Assembly (NCBI GenBank): GCA_964036045.1
Contig: OZ038378.1
Location: forward strand, 159,038,576-159,102,575
Direction: 5' to 3'
Length of the DNA: 64,000 nucleotides
Origin: Eutreptiella sp. 'Long Island Sound 2002'
Lineage: Eukaryota; Euglenozoa; Euglenophyceae; Eutreptiales; Eutreptiaceae
This document shows positions 32,300 to 42,953 of this stretch, piece by piece (positions within the stretch are counted from its first letter, which is position 1; each line of letters begins with the position of its first letter). The notes beneath the pieces are model-generated. The model was given only the letters and a program-made list of their open reading frames with translations, did no database searches and was not told the DNA's origin. The position numbers and the translations under genes are program-made.

Positions 32300-34652
32300 C
32301 TACCCCCGGAGGGAGAGATTTGATGCCCCCCCCCCCCCCCACACTATGACCCCACCAACTGGGACCGAGGCATACTTGGCATGGTTTGGGGTCGTGGATG
32401 TGAATGCTGGACTGCTCTTCAAGTTTTTCAGCTGCCGATCGGCCTCAGCCCCGGCCTGCGACAGTCTCCAGAAGTCATCAATTCTACTGAAAGGGTCCGC
32501 TGGGTTGTGGCTGGTGGGGACCCGGTGGACGTTGATGTTTATACTGCTCTGGCATTGGGGCCAAAACAGGCGCCAGTTTCCCGGTGACCAGTGCCCACTG
32601 ACTGAGGGGGCGTTTTCGCACAGCGCCAATTATTACCAATTATTGCGGTGTTTATCCCGGGAACACCCCTGGAAACCACCCACCGACAGAAGCATGCATG
32701 ATCAATTCAAAGCAGCATGGGGTGCAGAATCCAGGACCCTGGGACCCGTGGCAAGCATCAGGCTAGAAGGAAAAAATCCCTGGTGTACCAGCAGGGGCTG
32801 CAGGGTGCAGAATTCATGACCCTGGGTCCGATGGCTACCGGTGGTGGAAACCAGCCGACTTTTCGCACAGCGCAGGCACATCGCTCGGTGCGCCCCCTGA
32901 ACAGCTGGTGGCGAGATACCTCAGTATCAGTACAAATGCAGATGTGCTGAAATTTTCTGTATGCAGCGACCTTGGCCGCATGGTAGACAGTGAAAAGCTC
33001 CGCTTATTGGAGGGTACAGACCCAGTGGGGGCAGAGCTCGGAGCGGCACCCCCCTCGCTCACTGACTCCCCCCAGTCTGAGGGTGGACTTGCCAGTTGGC
33101 GCTGCATCTCCAAAAAGCGTGTGCCTCTGGCCGCGGAGGGGAGGGACTGTTTGTGGGATGCAGGCAAAGAGCAGGACAGCGGCAATGCCCTTGGCCGCGC
33201 CCTTACGGAAAATGTCTGACGAGGCATGGAGGGACTTGTAGGCCTGGCTGAGAAAGGGGCTGAGACCAGCAGTGGGCCTGGCAAGCCAGCATAGCTGCCC
33301 AAGCAGGCGCTGCAGGCTCTTTTTGGCCCAGCCTGCTGATTGCCAGCGCTCAGAGGGGATGCGCACGGCGCCGTGGATGCCACAGGGGGCATTGCAAACC
33401 TCCCGGTTCTCAACCTCAATGTGCTTCCCAATGAAGGTGAGGCAAGGGGCATGCTCTCTGACGATCCATTGAACCCGGCTTTGCGCAAGCGGCGCCTGCC
33501 CCCCCCAACCCTGCACTGTGAGAATCCTTTGCCATCCAGGGGGGAGCTAGATACTCCAGAATGCGGTTTGCTGATCAAGTGTGGCTATGTACAGCCAGCA
33601 ACCTGCCCTTGTTGCGTGTTTGTCCCATCCAGGAGCAGAGCTCCTCCAAACCAGGGAGTTTGAAACACTTGGGCTTCCATGGGTCGAGTTTGTTTATGGG
33701 GGTGGCGTCCAGGATGCTCGCACGTTCTGTTGTCCTTTTGAGCCCTTTGGTAGTTGCGTGTAGCGAGCAGAGCATGATGTCCGGCGCCCTGATGCGGATC
33801 GACTGGGGGGTCGGTGCGCCTTACACAACGCCTGTGCACGCCTAGGAGGTTTTTTGGGACCAGGTGGCCCCACAGTGGCTGAGAGACGCAATTGCTCCGC
33901 TTCCCACACCCCCCACCCGGCAATTTCTTCCGTGACATCGCTTTCTTCTTCTGAGGAGGAGGAGGAGTAGCCTTCATCATCCCTCTCCAGCCGTCGTGTG
34001 CCACTCTGTGCGGCACCTTGTGTTGCATCTCACCCCCTCCCACTGGCAGACTGTTCCGTGTGTCCCAGCAAAGGTTGCTGAGAAACCCTGTCACAGTCCC
34101 ATCAACGCATTGCAAAACAAAAGGGGAGACGGGCATTCCACACTTCTCTATGACAACGTCACCCACGAGTTTCTGCTCCCGCACGTAGTAGCGGGTCTGC
34201 TCCAAGCTGGACACCGCACGCAGAAGGCCCACAGAGGACTCGATCTCTTCAATGATTTCCTCTGTGAACTCCACATCTTTTGGGAAACTCCGCTTGCACT
34301 GTTCAATATCCCCCTGGATATAGAACTTGCGGGGCTGATTGGCAGCGGCCACTTGATTCAGCACGAATTGGACCTGCGCATAAGGCCAGGGGTTTGCAGA
34401 GGAGCGGGGTGGCGCAAGTCCGGCCAGTGTGCACAACGCCCTGCCCCTTGGTACTGGCCTGACGCTCGCTCCGTCGGCTTTGCGTCCCGAATGCCAGGAC
34501 GGCGTGCCCCAAGCCCCTGTCTTTCGCAAACCTTTCCTGGCCCACCCCATTTCATATCTACAACGACCATGACTCACTGGCAGACAAACGGTCAGTGCGC
34601 ACGAAATATCTTGAAGAGTTCCCCTGTTCAGACAAGCCACGTGCGCCGCCAC
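32300..34652 (-). pseudogene. Retroelement reverse transcriptase-RNase H, degenerate
   Basis: In the 34652-33585 frame, RT motif A is 'FYIQGDIEQC' (Asp115 counting from 34652) and motif B is 'CGMPVSPFVLQCVDG' (171-185). The motif C region is not preserved. In 33516-33004, an RT connection segment 'LLGQLCWLARPTAGLSPFL' leads into RNase H with first Asp in 'FGDAAPTG'. After an in-frame TAA come 'AELFTVYHAAKV' and 'CICTDTEVSRHQL', and at 32560-32530 'HRVPTSHNPADPFSRI'. These give the RNase H D-E-D order and the NPAD.SR end. Frame changes, stops and lost motif C show it is dead. No integrase or tyrosine recombinase was seen, so DIRS-like, Ty3-like or another RT class remains open. Confidence 0.7.
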
Positions 34653-35376
34653 GCACTTGGCTCCGGCCGCGCCTGCTTTCCACGACCTTCATCACCGATA
34701 ATTCGTTGGATTCAGTATCATTGTGCTTGACTTGTGCTTACTTGATGTATCCGCCGGGGTGGGCAGGCACTCTCCCTCCGCCTTCTTGTCTACTGCTTTC
34801 TCTACAGGGTTATGGGTTGTTGCATGGATTCTATGTCCTCGTTGTGGCTCAACCGGCTCCGCTGCGCTCATGTGTCGCTGGCCCCAGTTGTCCCCCCAGC
34901 GGTCAGGGTCTGTTACTCCCCAGGTCAAGGGTTTCGTTGGGAGCTCCATGATGATCAGAGGTCAGCCGACATGCCCCACTATTTCCCTGCAGTTGTGGGG
35001 CCTTGGGTTCATGAACCCAGTGCCCAAAGGTGTGATGGAAGATTAGAGCCAAAGAGGGGGAAAAGGGTTCCGGTCACAGACCGTGCAATCGATTTGCAGA
35101 AAATTGCGAGAATTCATCTTGAAAATCGCAGTTGTGAGACTGTTCCATGCAGCTCGAAACCAAATGCACAATCATTGGATTGCAAGACCCCAGAGATTTA
35201 GGGGTGTTGTCGGGTGGCAGACAAGTGGCAGATGTATGGGTTGATGTGGACAAAGTTCCCAGGATTACCAGCTGTACCACTGCACCCAGTTGCATTCCTC
35301 AAACCACGGCTGGGGCGTCAATTGGTTGTGCCCAAAACAGAAATTGATTTTGCGATGCAGGGAATAGGGGCATCCA

Positions 35377-36379
35377 GCTCATCGGAATGGAACGGCGGTG
35401 AGGCTCGGCGGTGGTGAGGCTTGGCCGAAAGTGAAGTAGCCAATGGCCGTGTCGGCCGGCCGAACCGCCGGGCGGCGGCCCGGCCGGCCTAGACCGCCAC
35501 TGAGGATTTCGGCCGAAAATCCGGCCGACACCGCTGGGCGGCGGTTCGGCTGGCCGAACCGCCGGACGGTAGTCCCGCCGGCCGAACTGCCGGCTCGTTC
35601 TGATACACCCCCCACCCCATGTGCCTCTTGAAAAAGCAACCCCGCCCCCCCGTGGCCCCTTAAAGAACATGACTCCTGCAGTGGCCACAGACCGCCTTGT
35701 GTGTGCTCCGCCTTGTGGGTGCACCGCGTTATGTGTGTACCGCCTTGCCTGTGGCCCCTTAAATAACATGACTCCTGCGGTGGCCACAGACCGCCTTTTG
35801 TGTGTCCCGCCTTGTGTGTGCACCGCGTTATGTGTGTACCGCCTTGCCTCTGGCCCCCTAAATAACATGACTCCTGCGGTGGCCACAGACCGCCTTTTGT
35901 GTGTCCCGCCTTGTGTGTGCACCGCGTTATGTGTGTACCGCCTTGCCTCTGGCCCTTTAAATAACATGACTCCTGCGGTGGCCACAGACCGCCGTTTGTG
36001 TGTCCCGCCTTGTGTGTGCACCGCGTTATGTGTGTACCGCCTTGCCTCTGGCCCCCTAAATAACATGACTCCTGCGGTGGCCACAGACCGCCTTTTGTGT
36101 GTCCCGCCTTGTGTGTGCACGGCGTTATGTGTGTACCGCCTTGCCTCTGGCCCTTTAAATAACATGACTCCTGCGGTGGCCACAGACCGCCGTTTGTGTG
36201 TCCCGCCTTGTGTGTGCACCGCGTTATGTGTGTACCGCCTTGCCTGTGGCCCCCTAAATAACATGACTCCTGCGCCGGCCGAATCGGCCGGCCGACACCG
36301 CCGCCGAGCCGAACCACCGTAACATAACCGGCCGAGCCGAACCGCCGCCGAGGGTACCGCCGGTTCATTCCGTCCAGCC
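35377..36379. mobile_element. Long-TIR (MULE-like) non-autonomous element with 10-bp target duplication
   Basis: GGGGCATCCA occurs immediately outside both ends (35367-35376 and 36380-36389). The ends are inverted: left GCTCATCGGAATGGAACGGC, right end (complement) GGCTGGACGGAATGAACCGG. They continue as GGCCG-rich arms of about 100-200 bp with internal palindromes. The centre is the 99-bp minisatellite. Long TIRs plus a 9-10-bp target duplication are typical of Mutator-like elements; foldback elements are the alternative. It encodes no transposase. Long open frames on both strands here arise because 99 is a multiple of three. Confidence 0.75.
35667..36290. repeat. 99-bp minisatellite, 6+ copies, inside the long-TIR element
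   Basis: Unit starts (AACATGACTCCTGC) are at 35667, 35765, 35864, 35963, 36062, 36161 and 36260: a period of 98 then 99. Units differ at a few positions, with alternating GCCTTTT/GCCGTTT variants from about 35890 on suggesting pairwise duplication. Confidence 0.95.
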
Positions 36380-36561
36380 GGGGCATCCAATCAATGCTTT
36401 CGTTTCCAGTTTCGTTTTTTGGTCTTCAAGAACACCATGACGTAGATATTTAGTGCATGAAAGCGTCACCTCTTTGGTGGGAGGGATAGGGGTCAGACCA
36501 TTGAAAGAAGAGGGCGATGATTGCTGCAGAAGTTGTTTCTCATGGTCTTGCAGCAACTGCG

Positions 36562-36870
36562 TCAGTTGGTGTCAGAGGGGAATGCGCACGGCGCCGTGGA
36601 TGCCACAGGGGGCATTGCAAACCTCCCAGTTCTCAACCTCAATGTGCTTGCTGATGAAGGTGAGGCAAGGGGCACGCTCTCTGACGCTCCATTGAACCCG
36701 GCTTTGCGCAAGCGGCCGCAGACAGCCTGCACTGCGCTCTTTGGGCGCCCTTTGGACCACGCTGCGAGCAGAATGTCGTCGATACATACCTCTGTTTTGC
36801 TTCTAAAATGTGATTGTATGGCACATACCATTTGCCAGCTAGACACACACATGGACCTTCCTCTTCCATT
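36562..36870 (-). pseudogene. Second, truncated copy of the retroelement RT
   Basis: The minus strand encodes 'SKTEVCIDDILLAAWSKG', an intact RT motif C (IDD), then 'RVQWSVRERAPCLTF' and 'IEVENWEVCNAPCGIHGAVR', which match 33516-33350 of the first copy almost residue for residue. The match ends abruptly at 36575. It shows the motif C that the larger copy has lost. Confidence 0.7.
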
Positions 36871-37259
36871 TTGGTCGCACGAGGGGGAGCTAGCGGCTCA
36901 TGTTAAATGAGAAGGGGTTTTCCTTGGCTCAATCAAGAGAAATAAGGGCAAACGTATGAAATCGAAGCAAAATGGGGTTGGACAAAATATGGACAGGTAT
37001 GGCAAGCAAACATTGTGCACCATGGGGGAATTGGAGCATAATGGGTGCAGGTTCCTGGATTTCCACCATTTGTTTCCCTTTTCCCTCATGTTTTGGGGAC
37101 CCTTCCCATTTCCCTCATTTTTTTGGGGGAGGATTTCAATGGGGTCGTCGCTCCCACGAGGGCCCTGAAAAAGCAGTATCTGGGTCTCCAACGTGGAAAC
37201 TGAGGGCCATTCATGATGCCCGTAGGCGTCCAAGGGGCCGGCAGGATGGCTGTACTCAT

Positions 37260-38569
37260 TCACACATCGCACTGCACTGGGTCCTCGGATATCTGCAAAA
37301 CCCCCAGAGCCCCCCCGAAACAGGCCGGCCCAGGGAGGAGAGCGGACACGAAGAGGTCGCGCACCAGCGCGTTCCTGGGGTGAGAGGACCAGAAGCCGAG
37401 GAGGCACACCACAGACTGCACTTTGCTCTGGAAAGTGGTGCACGTGTTGTCGAAGACGGCCAAATTGCGGTGCTGTTGCCAACTGCAGAACAAACAACAA
37501 AGATGCACAATGTCATGCATTGCAGCCTGCGTTTTAGCAGCCCAATGGGAAAGCAATGGGAAGGCAATGGGAAGGCAATGGGAAGGCAATGGGAAGGCAA
37601 TGGGAAAGCTCCCTGTAAACCCGCCATTGGGACCTGGGAACCATGAAGGATAACAGAGCGGTCAGGGAGCTGGGATTGCAGTGAGGCAGCAGCTGTCGGG
37701 AAAACTTTTCTATTGCTGCTGGTGGCGTTGCGGCTGATATTACCCGGCCTACAGCAACAACAGCGATTCCGAACAACTTCTGAAGTGTCTGCAGCTGTGG
37801 GCTTGCAATGCCCTGCCCTCAATAAAAAAAATGGACACCAAGAACACTTGGAGGGATGGAAATGTGGCAGGGGTCGCGCCATGCCATCGACAATCAACTT
37901 TCCTGAGACATGCTGCAACGCTCAGTGAGCTATGGCTGCGATTGTGGCGGATTCGCCTCTGTATGGCTGTTCACTGTCCCCATTCCCTTGACGATCGCCC
38001 CCATTCCCCCCCCAAAAGGGTGTACGTACTCGTGAAGTACTCATGCAAACACATCGGCCACACCAGTCCTTGAGCTTCCTGTCCACCTTCACGGCTTCCT
38101 CTGGGTTCTCCCTGCGGGCGGCATTGTTGTCTTTGGTGTAGAACTCCTCGGCCCCATCCGCCGCGGTCACCATGAACGCCACCGCATCGTATCTGGAAGC
38201 AGCAACCAACCCGTGCTTCCAACATGATGCGCACTGACACACAACCACGTCACAAACGGGCACAACAAATGAATGCAAAAAAATTCGCCTGTCTCACAGG
38301 CAGGGGGCAGCGGACGCGGGGCGGGTGCTCCTGACCTCCGACGCCACCGTGGTGCAACGTAATGCTGGCCAATGAATGCCGAACAGTCGAACCAAACAGA
38401 GCAGGGATGGCTCGTGTTCCTATGGTCGGGAAGCTGTGAATCGGTGTGCTAGGGGCTTCTGCAGGGTCCACTTGAACTGCGAACCGATCCACCCATGTCC
38501 AACGCACATGAAACTAACAAAAAAAAGGCGATTGAGACGCTTACTTATGACGTACCATGCGCCCTGCGT

Positions 38570-38616
<47 letters not shown>

Positions 38617-41600
38617 TGCAGTATACAATACAGTACAATACAAACAGTGTGTACACTTGGAGTATTTGCCAGAGCAATCTTCAGATCCTGCAGCGCAAAC
38701 TGCAGCGCAGACCAGGACCAGACACTAACAACCGCAACACACAGCAACACACAGACAGGACACATTCAGCGACTGGTGCTCGGGGCTCACTGCAGCCTGG
38801 GTTCATCCCAGTCATCCCTCTCCATCAGCGAGCACCTTCGTGTGACGCCTCACTGACATCGCTAACTTCTTGGAGACACACAAACACAGACTGAAATAGA
38901 ACTTTCAGGCCCAGACATGAAACATCAGCAAGATCCAAGACAATCTGAAAAATTCACAGCAAGCGGTGATGCACAACCACGAGATGTTGAAGAAAATGAC
39001 CCGGCAATTCTCCACATGTATTAGACTTCAGGGGGCACGGAAACCCTTTGAGGCTCAGCGTGGTCCTACACTTACCCACACCACCTCAACAGACGCAGCT
39101 TCCGTGCTGGTTCTGGACGAATTCGAACCACAACAGGTTTCGGCCACGCGGCGGGCGCTCCTTTACACTGTGGGCGAGCGGCCCGTGAGAGAAAACAAGA
39201 GGGGGGGGAAGGAAGACGAGACGAGAGAAAAAAGAAAATTCCTCTGCCGCCCTGCCTCAAGACTAATGGGTGAACGAAGGCACGGTGCATCCGAACGCCG
39301 CGGTCTCTGTCCCGCACCCCCCGTTCACGCCAAGATACACCCAAACCTTGGCCCCCAAGAGCCCACGCACCTGGCGAGCATCCGGCTCTCGTTCATCCAC
39401 AACTTCTTCTGCACGATGTCCCACACTTTGGGGGTACAATAGGCTTTGCCATCCATCAGCCCCCGGTCGCAGATCACCACGCAGGGCTTCTCGGTCACGC
39501 CGCACAGTCTCAGAAAGCTGTCCTCTTGGGCGATCTGCAGCTTCGTGAGCTCGCTCTGCAGCAGAGCACACATTTGACGGCAGGTGTCGTTGGGTGCAGA
39601 CTTCGTTTATAAGGGGCTGGGGGTTTTTGGGATTTTTAGGCACCCACCCACCCAAGACCAAGCCACCCACCCAGACCCCCCCCGACCCTTATAAACATTT
39701 GAGGGGGGGGGTTGAGGCGCTCTCCCGGGGCTGAACGGCTCCCCAGCCCCGTCCGGCTGGTCGTGCTGTGGTTGTAGTTGCAGCTGGAGTCGCTGGAGAT
39801 GGGGCCTGAGTTGCTGGAGATGGGGCCTGAGTTGCTGCCTGTCCTGCTGCCTGTCCTGCTGGTCGTGCTGTGGTTGTAGTTGCAGCTGGAGATGGGGCCT
39901 GAGTTGCTGGAGATGGGGCTTGAGTTGGGCGTGCAGTACTACTGCTGCTGCTGCTGCTGCCACCACTGCTGCAGTTGATATTGCTGCTGCTGCTGTTGGT
40001 GTTGTAGTTCTTGCTGGTGTTTGTAATGCTACTGCTACTGCTGCTGCTGCTGCTGCTGGCATTGTTGTTGCTGCCACCACTGCTGCAGTTGATATTGCTG
40101 CTGCTGCTGTTGGTGTTGTAGTTGTTGCCTGTGTTTGTAATGCTACTGCTGCTGCTGCTGCTGCCCACAGGCTTCTGCTCCTTCACAAAAAACGCTGAAA
40201 GAGTCTTTGTAGTCTGCTGGCTCTTCACCCATTTTTGGTGTCCATCACTTTTGAAGTGCTCACGCTCAGCCTTTCCCACATTGGATATGAGTACTCCACA
40301 ACCGCAGCTGTACTTCCCAGGCTGCTGCATAGCAAAGCAAACAATGGGGGTCTGCAGAAACACACAAAGCAACCCCAATGGCAAGACAAAAAATGTCATT
40401 GTAGCTCCAAACCTTGCAAAAAAAGCGAAAAAAAAGCGTCACTGTAGCTCCAAACCTTGCAAAAAAAGCGAAAAAAAAGCGGAGCTCAAAACAAATAACT
40501 GTATTGGGAATTGAACCACCGACCTTTAAACCCTCACATAGCTGCACAACCGTTCAACTACAGTCTAGTTCAACTATGGTTATCTCGGATTCAGGTTGTT
40601 GAACACCTTCGAAATCGAAAAAAAAGCGCCACTCGCCTGCACACTAACATTAAACGGGGGGGGGTCCTAGACTACAGACCCACCCACCCAGAGTACAGTT
40701 CTAACAGGGAGGGGGGTCCCAGACTTTTGACCCGCCCACCCAGGCTGGGGCACCCACCCAGACCCCCCCCCCCCCCAGTTAACTTAATTCCTTATAAACG
40801 AAGCCTGGTTGGGTGTTGTAGACAGGGCGGTCCTTAACGGGGAAAAAAAAAGGGTTCCGTTACACAGTTTTCCCAAAACAGCCCGCGGGCACACCATGTG
40901 TTGGCGGTGGGCGGTTGGCGGTTGGCGGCGGTTGGTGGTTGGCGGTTGGTGCTCCCTTGGGGCGGTCCCTAAGGGCGGTCCTTAGCAAAAAAAAAACCAG
41001 TCCCTTAAGGACCCCCCGCCTGGCACTGCTCTCCGGGGATGCCTCAGATGCCCCTGCGGCAACGCCACAAGGGCCTCCATGCAAAGCATGTGCGACGGCC
41101 GAACACCCCCGCTCGACATGGGGACGGCCCACGAAGGCCGGCTGGTCGGGATGCCTTGGGCAGACAAGGCCCCGTGACCATCAGGCCTGCCACGCGCCGC
41201 ACCACGACTGAATGGGCACCATGTGTACCGGACGCTCTCGGAGCCCCGGCCGACGCGAACCAAATCCAAATCCGTCAGATGGACACAGCAAGCGAAGGCT
41301 TGCCCGCCGCAGGGCACGTGGCTGCCATGCGACCCTCCACCTTTGCACGCCGGGGCCCAAGGCCGACCCGCACGTACGCGACCGTGGGCCGTGTTGAAGC
41401 ATCCCATACTCACCACCCCTCACCACTCACCAAAACTGCGTGTCCGAGAGCCAAGCCTCACGAAGCCTCCCAACGTCAACGTGGGTGCCCGCAGTCCTTG
41501 CGGATGGGTCTGGCACACCTGAAACGCTGCCAGGCCCTCCTCCGTCTCCGCAAACTGCGTCCAGTTGGCACCCGCGTTGAACATGACAGTGGCAATCTGA

Positions 41601-42298
41601 ACGGACAACGTTCGGGGCAAAAGGGCAGGATTCGCGGGGGGTCATTGACGCTGAGGACGCCCAGTGGCGGGGGGGGGGGGTCGCGGAGCTCGGAGCTATG
41701 GAAGTGCGAAGGCGTCTACAAAGCGCAAGAGAGAAAAGGAGGGCGGGCGCGACAACAGCGGCCAGCAGCCCTGATCAACGTGTGGCCCATGAGGCGTGCC
41801 CGCTGCGGGTTGGGGGTACACCGGTGTCGAAGCGCCAGCCACCGAATGTCCGTGTCAACGGACGCCCACACCAGCCCCCCCGACCCCCCGTTACGCGACC
41901 GGACGCAAACGGCCGCCGCCACGACCCGGACACCCCCAAAGCGGACGCCCGGGGTGCGCAACGAGCTGCACCATGGAACGTGCGCTGTCCTCGAACACGT
42001 GCCGAGGGCCGCAAACGAGACAGCAACGGATAGACAGGGGCAGCAGCACATGAGGCCGCAAGGCACCCCGCAAGAACGCCGCACGCGCGCGGACGAGGCA
42101 CACCTCGGGCAGAGTGAAGACAAGGAACCCGTGGCTGGTCAGCTGCTCCTGAAGCTCCGCCGCCGCAGAACTCTTGCCGGCGCACGGGCCGCCGGTCAGA
42201 ACGATTCGGTACGCGTTGTGGTTCTTGGCGCGCAGCAGATTGGCTGAAGGGACGGGCACAACGTCGGTCGCGTGCGCAGGCCACGCCCCGGGGTCCAT
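37260..42298 (-). CDS. TTD14-like P-loop ATPase (AAA_28 domain), at least 5 exons
   Basis: Exons (minus): 42298-42104, 41596-41519, 39555-39371, 38192-38064, 37482 to about 37260. Exon 1 opens with ATG and carries the P-loop 'IVLTGGPCAGKSS' and 'GFLVFTLPE'. Exon 2 reads 'IATVMFNAGANW..AAFQ'. Exon 3 has 'LQIAQEDSFLRL', then 'KPCVVICDRGLMDGKAY'. Exon 4 reads 'YDAVAFMVTAADGAEEFYT' and 'ARRENPEEAVKVD'. Exon 5 reads 'WQQHRNLAVFDNTCTTFQSK'. These are the ordered blocks of the AAA_28/TTD14 family, named for a Drosophila TRPL-trafficking protein reported to bind GTP and phosphoinositides. Phases agree at every junction (0, 0, 2, 2). The exon 5 end is uncertain: the frame stays open to a stop at 37260. 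C-terminal exons may be missing. Confidence 0.85.
38569..38608. repeat. (CA)n microsatellite
   Basis: About 20 CA dinucleotides, in the intron between exons 3 and 4 of the TTD14-like gene. Confidence 0.95.
39689..40353 (-). CDS. Cys/His-finger protein with poly-Ser/Asn tail, nested in an intron
   Basis: A good acceptor (gtgtttctgcag) precedes about 40353, and an ATG lies at 40330. From there the protein begins 'MQQPGKYSCGCG' and has Cys9, Cys11, His25 and His31 in 'HFKSDGHQKW', then 'TLSAFF', followed by long Ser, Asn-Thr and Ala-Thr-Pro repeats made by GCT/TGT triplets. A short Cys/His finger followed by a '..FF' motif resembles the start of BED- or hAT-type transposases, but C-x1-C is not canonical and no transposase domain follows. 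It lies inside intron 2 of the TTD14-like gene on the same strand, so it could be a cassette exon or an element remnant. Confidence 0.35.
40498..40564 (-). repeat. tRNA-like sequence (pol III A/B boxes), probable SINE remnant
   Basis: On the minus strand ACTGTA and TACAGT pair at the ends. TAGTTGAACGG resembles an A box and GGTTCAATTCC matches the B-box consensus 33 bp later. Anticodon and D arms do not fold properly, so it is not a functional tRNA. Next to it, 40400-40480 is a 2-copy 40-bp repeat of CAAACCTTGCAAAAAAAGCG. Confidence 0.4.
40823..41022. mobile_element. Related hAT-like MITE, copy A (degenerate)
   Basis: Begins CAGGGCGGTCCTTAACGG and ends near 'CCCTTAAGGACCCCCCGCCTG', an imperfect inverse of the start. 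It contains GGCGGTTGG minisatellite units as in copy B. No target duplication is visible, so one end may be lost. It lies in intron 2 of the TTD14-like gene. Confidence 0.5.
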
Positions 42299-42667
42299 CC
42301 GGCGTGCCGGACGGACTGCGGTACCGCGGGGCGCACTCGCCCATGTGTGTGTCCCCGGCAGTCGAGTGGACCGGGGTGCAGGTGTCCAACGCCCCTCCCC
42401 TTGCGGGACCTCACAGAACGCTCACAACCGTTGCGGCAATCCGCCCCGCCACACGCCCCCTCGGGTCCTGCATAGTGCACGCCTTCACCTACTGGCAGAG
42501 GCCCATGCCCCCTTGCACCCATCGGGTATGTGCAAAGGGAATGGCAGCCGGTGGGCCCAGGACAGAAGGCAGAACAGTGCAGAACAGTGTCTGCGCACAA
42601 CGGGTGTTTCCATGGTTTTCAGGCACACTAATCCGGAAGTCATCTGTGTTTGGTGCACACTAATGCA

Positions 42668-42887
42668 CAGGGCGGCCTGTAACAGCCAAAAAAAAAGAAA
42701 AAGAAAAGAAAACGCTCCGTTACGCCTATGCTGTGAAAAAGCGGATACTAACGGCGGTTGGAGAGTGAATGACGGCCGTTGGAGGGTAACCGACGGCGGT
42801 TGGACGGTAACCGACGGTGGTTGGGTAACCGGCGGCGGTTCGAGCCCGTGGAAAAATGCCCTCAAGGGCGGTCCTTGATAAAATTAA

Positions 42888-42918
<31 letters not shown>

Positions 42919-42945
42919 CAGAGAGAGTCCTAAAGGACCGCCCTG
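42668..42945. mobile_element. hAT-type MITE, copy B, with perfect 8-bp target duplication
   Basis: 278 bp with termini CAGGGCGGCCTGTAAC and TCCTAAAGGACCGCCCTG, flanked on both sides by CTAATGCA (42660-42667, 42946-42953). CAGGG/CCCTG termini with 8-bp duplications are the hAT signature. The interior holds GGCGGTTGG-type repeats and a (GA)n tract at 42887-42927. It lies about 370 bp upstream of the TTD14-like start codon, in its putative promoter region. Confidence 0.85.
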
Positions 42946-42953
42946 CTAATGCA

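Larger units (their letters stand above)
34692..36556 (-). pseudogene. Possible Gag region of the retroelement, split by an insertion
   Basis: Upstream of the RT, short minus-strand frames (36556-36390 with 'MLQDHEKQLLQQ'; 34949-34692 with a polar, His/Arg-rich sequence) look coding-like but have no recognisable domain. The long-TIR element at 35377-36379 lies between them. The Gag assignment rests only on position. Confidence 0.25.

Noticed and set aside
32300-34652. Integrated DNA-virus or pararetrovirus polymerase
   Set aside because: The RNase H motif style is compatible, but it is shared with retroelements and no viral structural genes are present; retroelement is the simpler call.
35299-36390. 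363- and 335-codon minus-strand frames and a 233-codon + frame
   Set aside because: Produced by a 99-bp (33-codon) minisatellite and GC-rich inverted arms; not genes.
41039-42247. 402-codon + strand frame
   Set aside because: Antisense to phase-matched exons 1 and 2 of the TTD14-like gene, without recognisable motifs.
40823-42945. One large transposon bounded by CAGGGCGGTCCTT ends and carrying TTD14 exons 1 and 2
   Set aside because: The right end has its own partner at 42668 with a perfect 8-bp duplication; the outer pair has none. Two separate MITEs explain the data.
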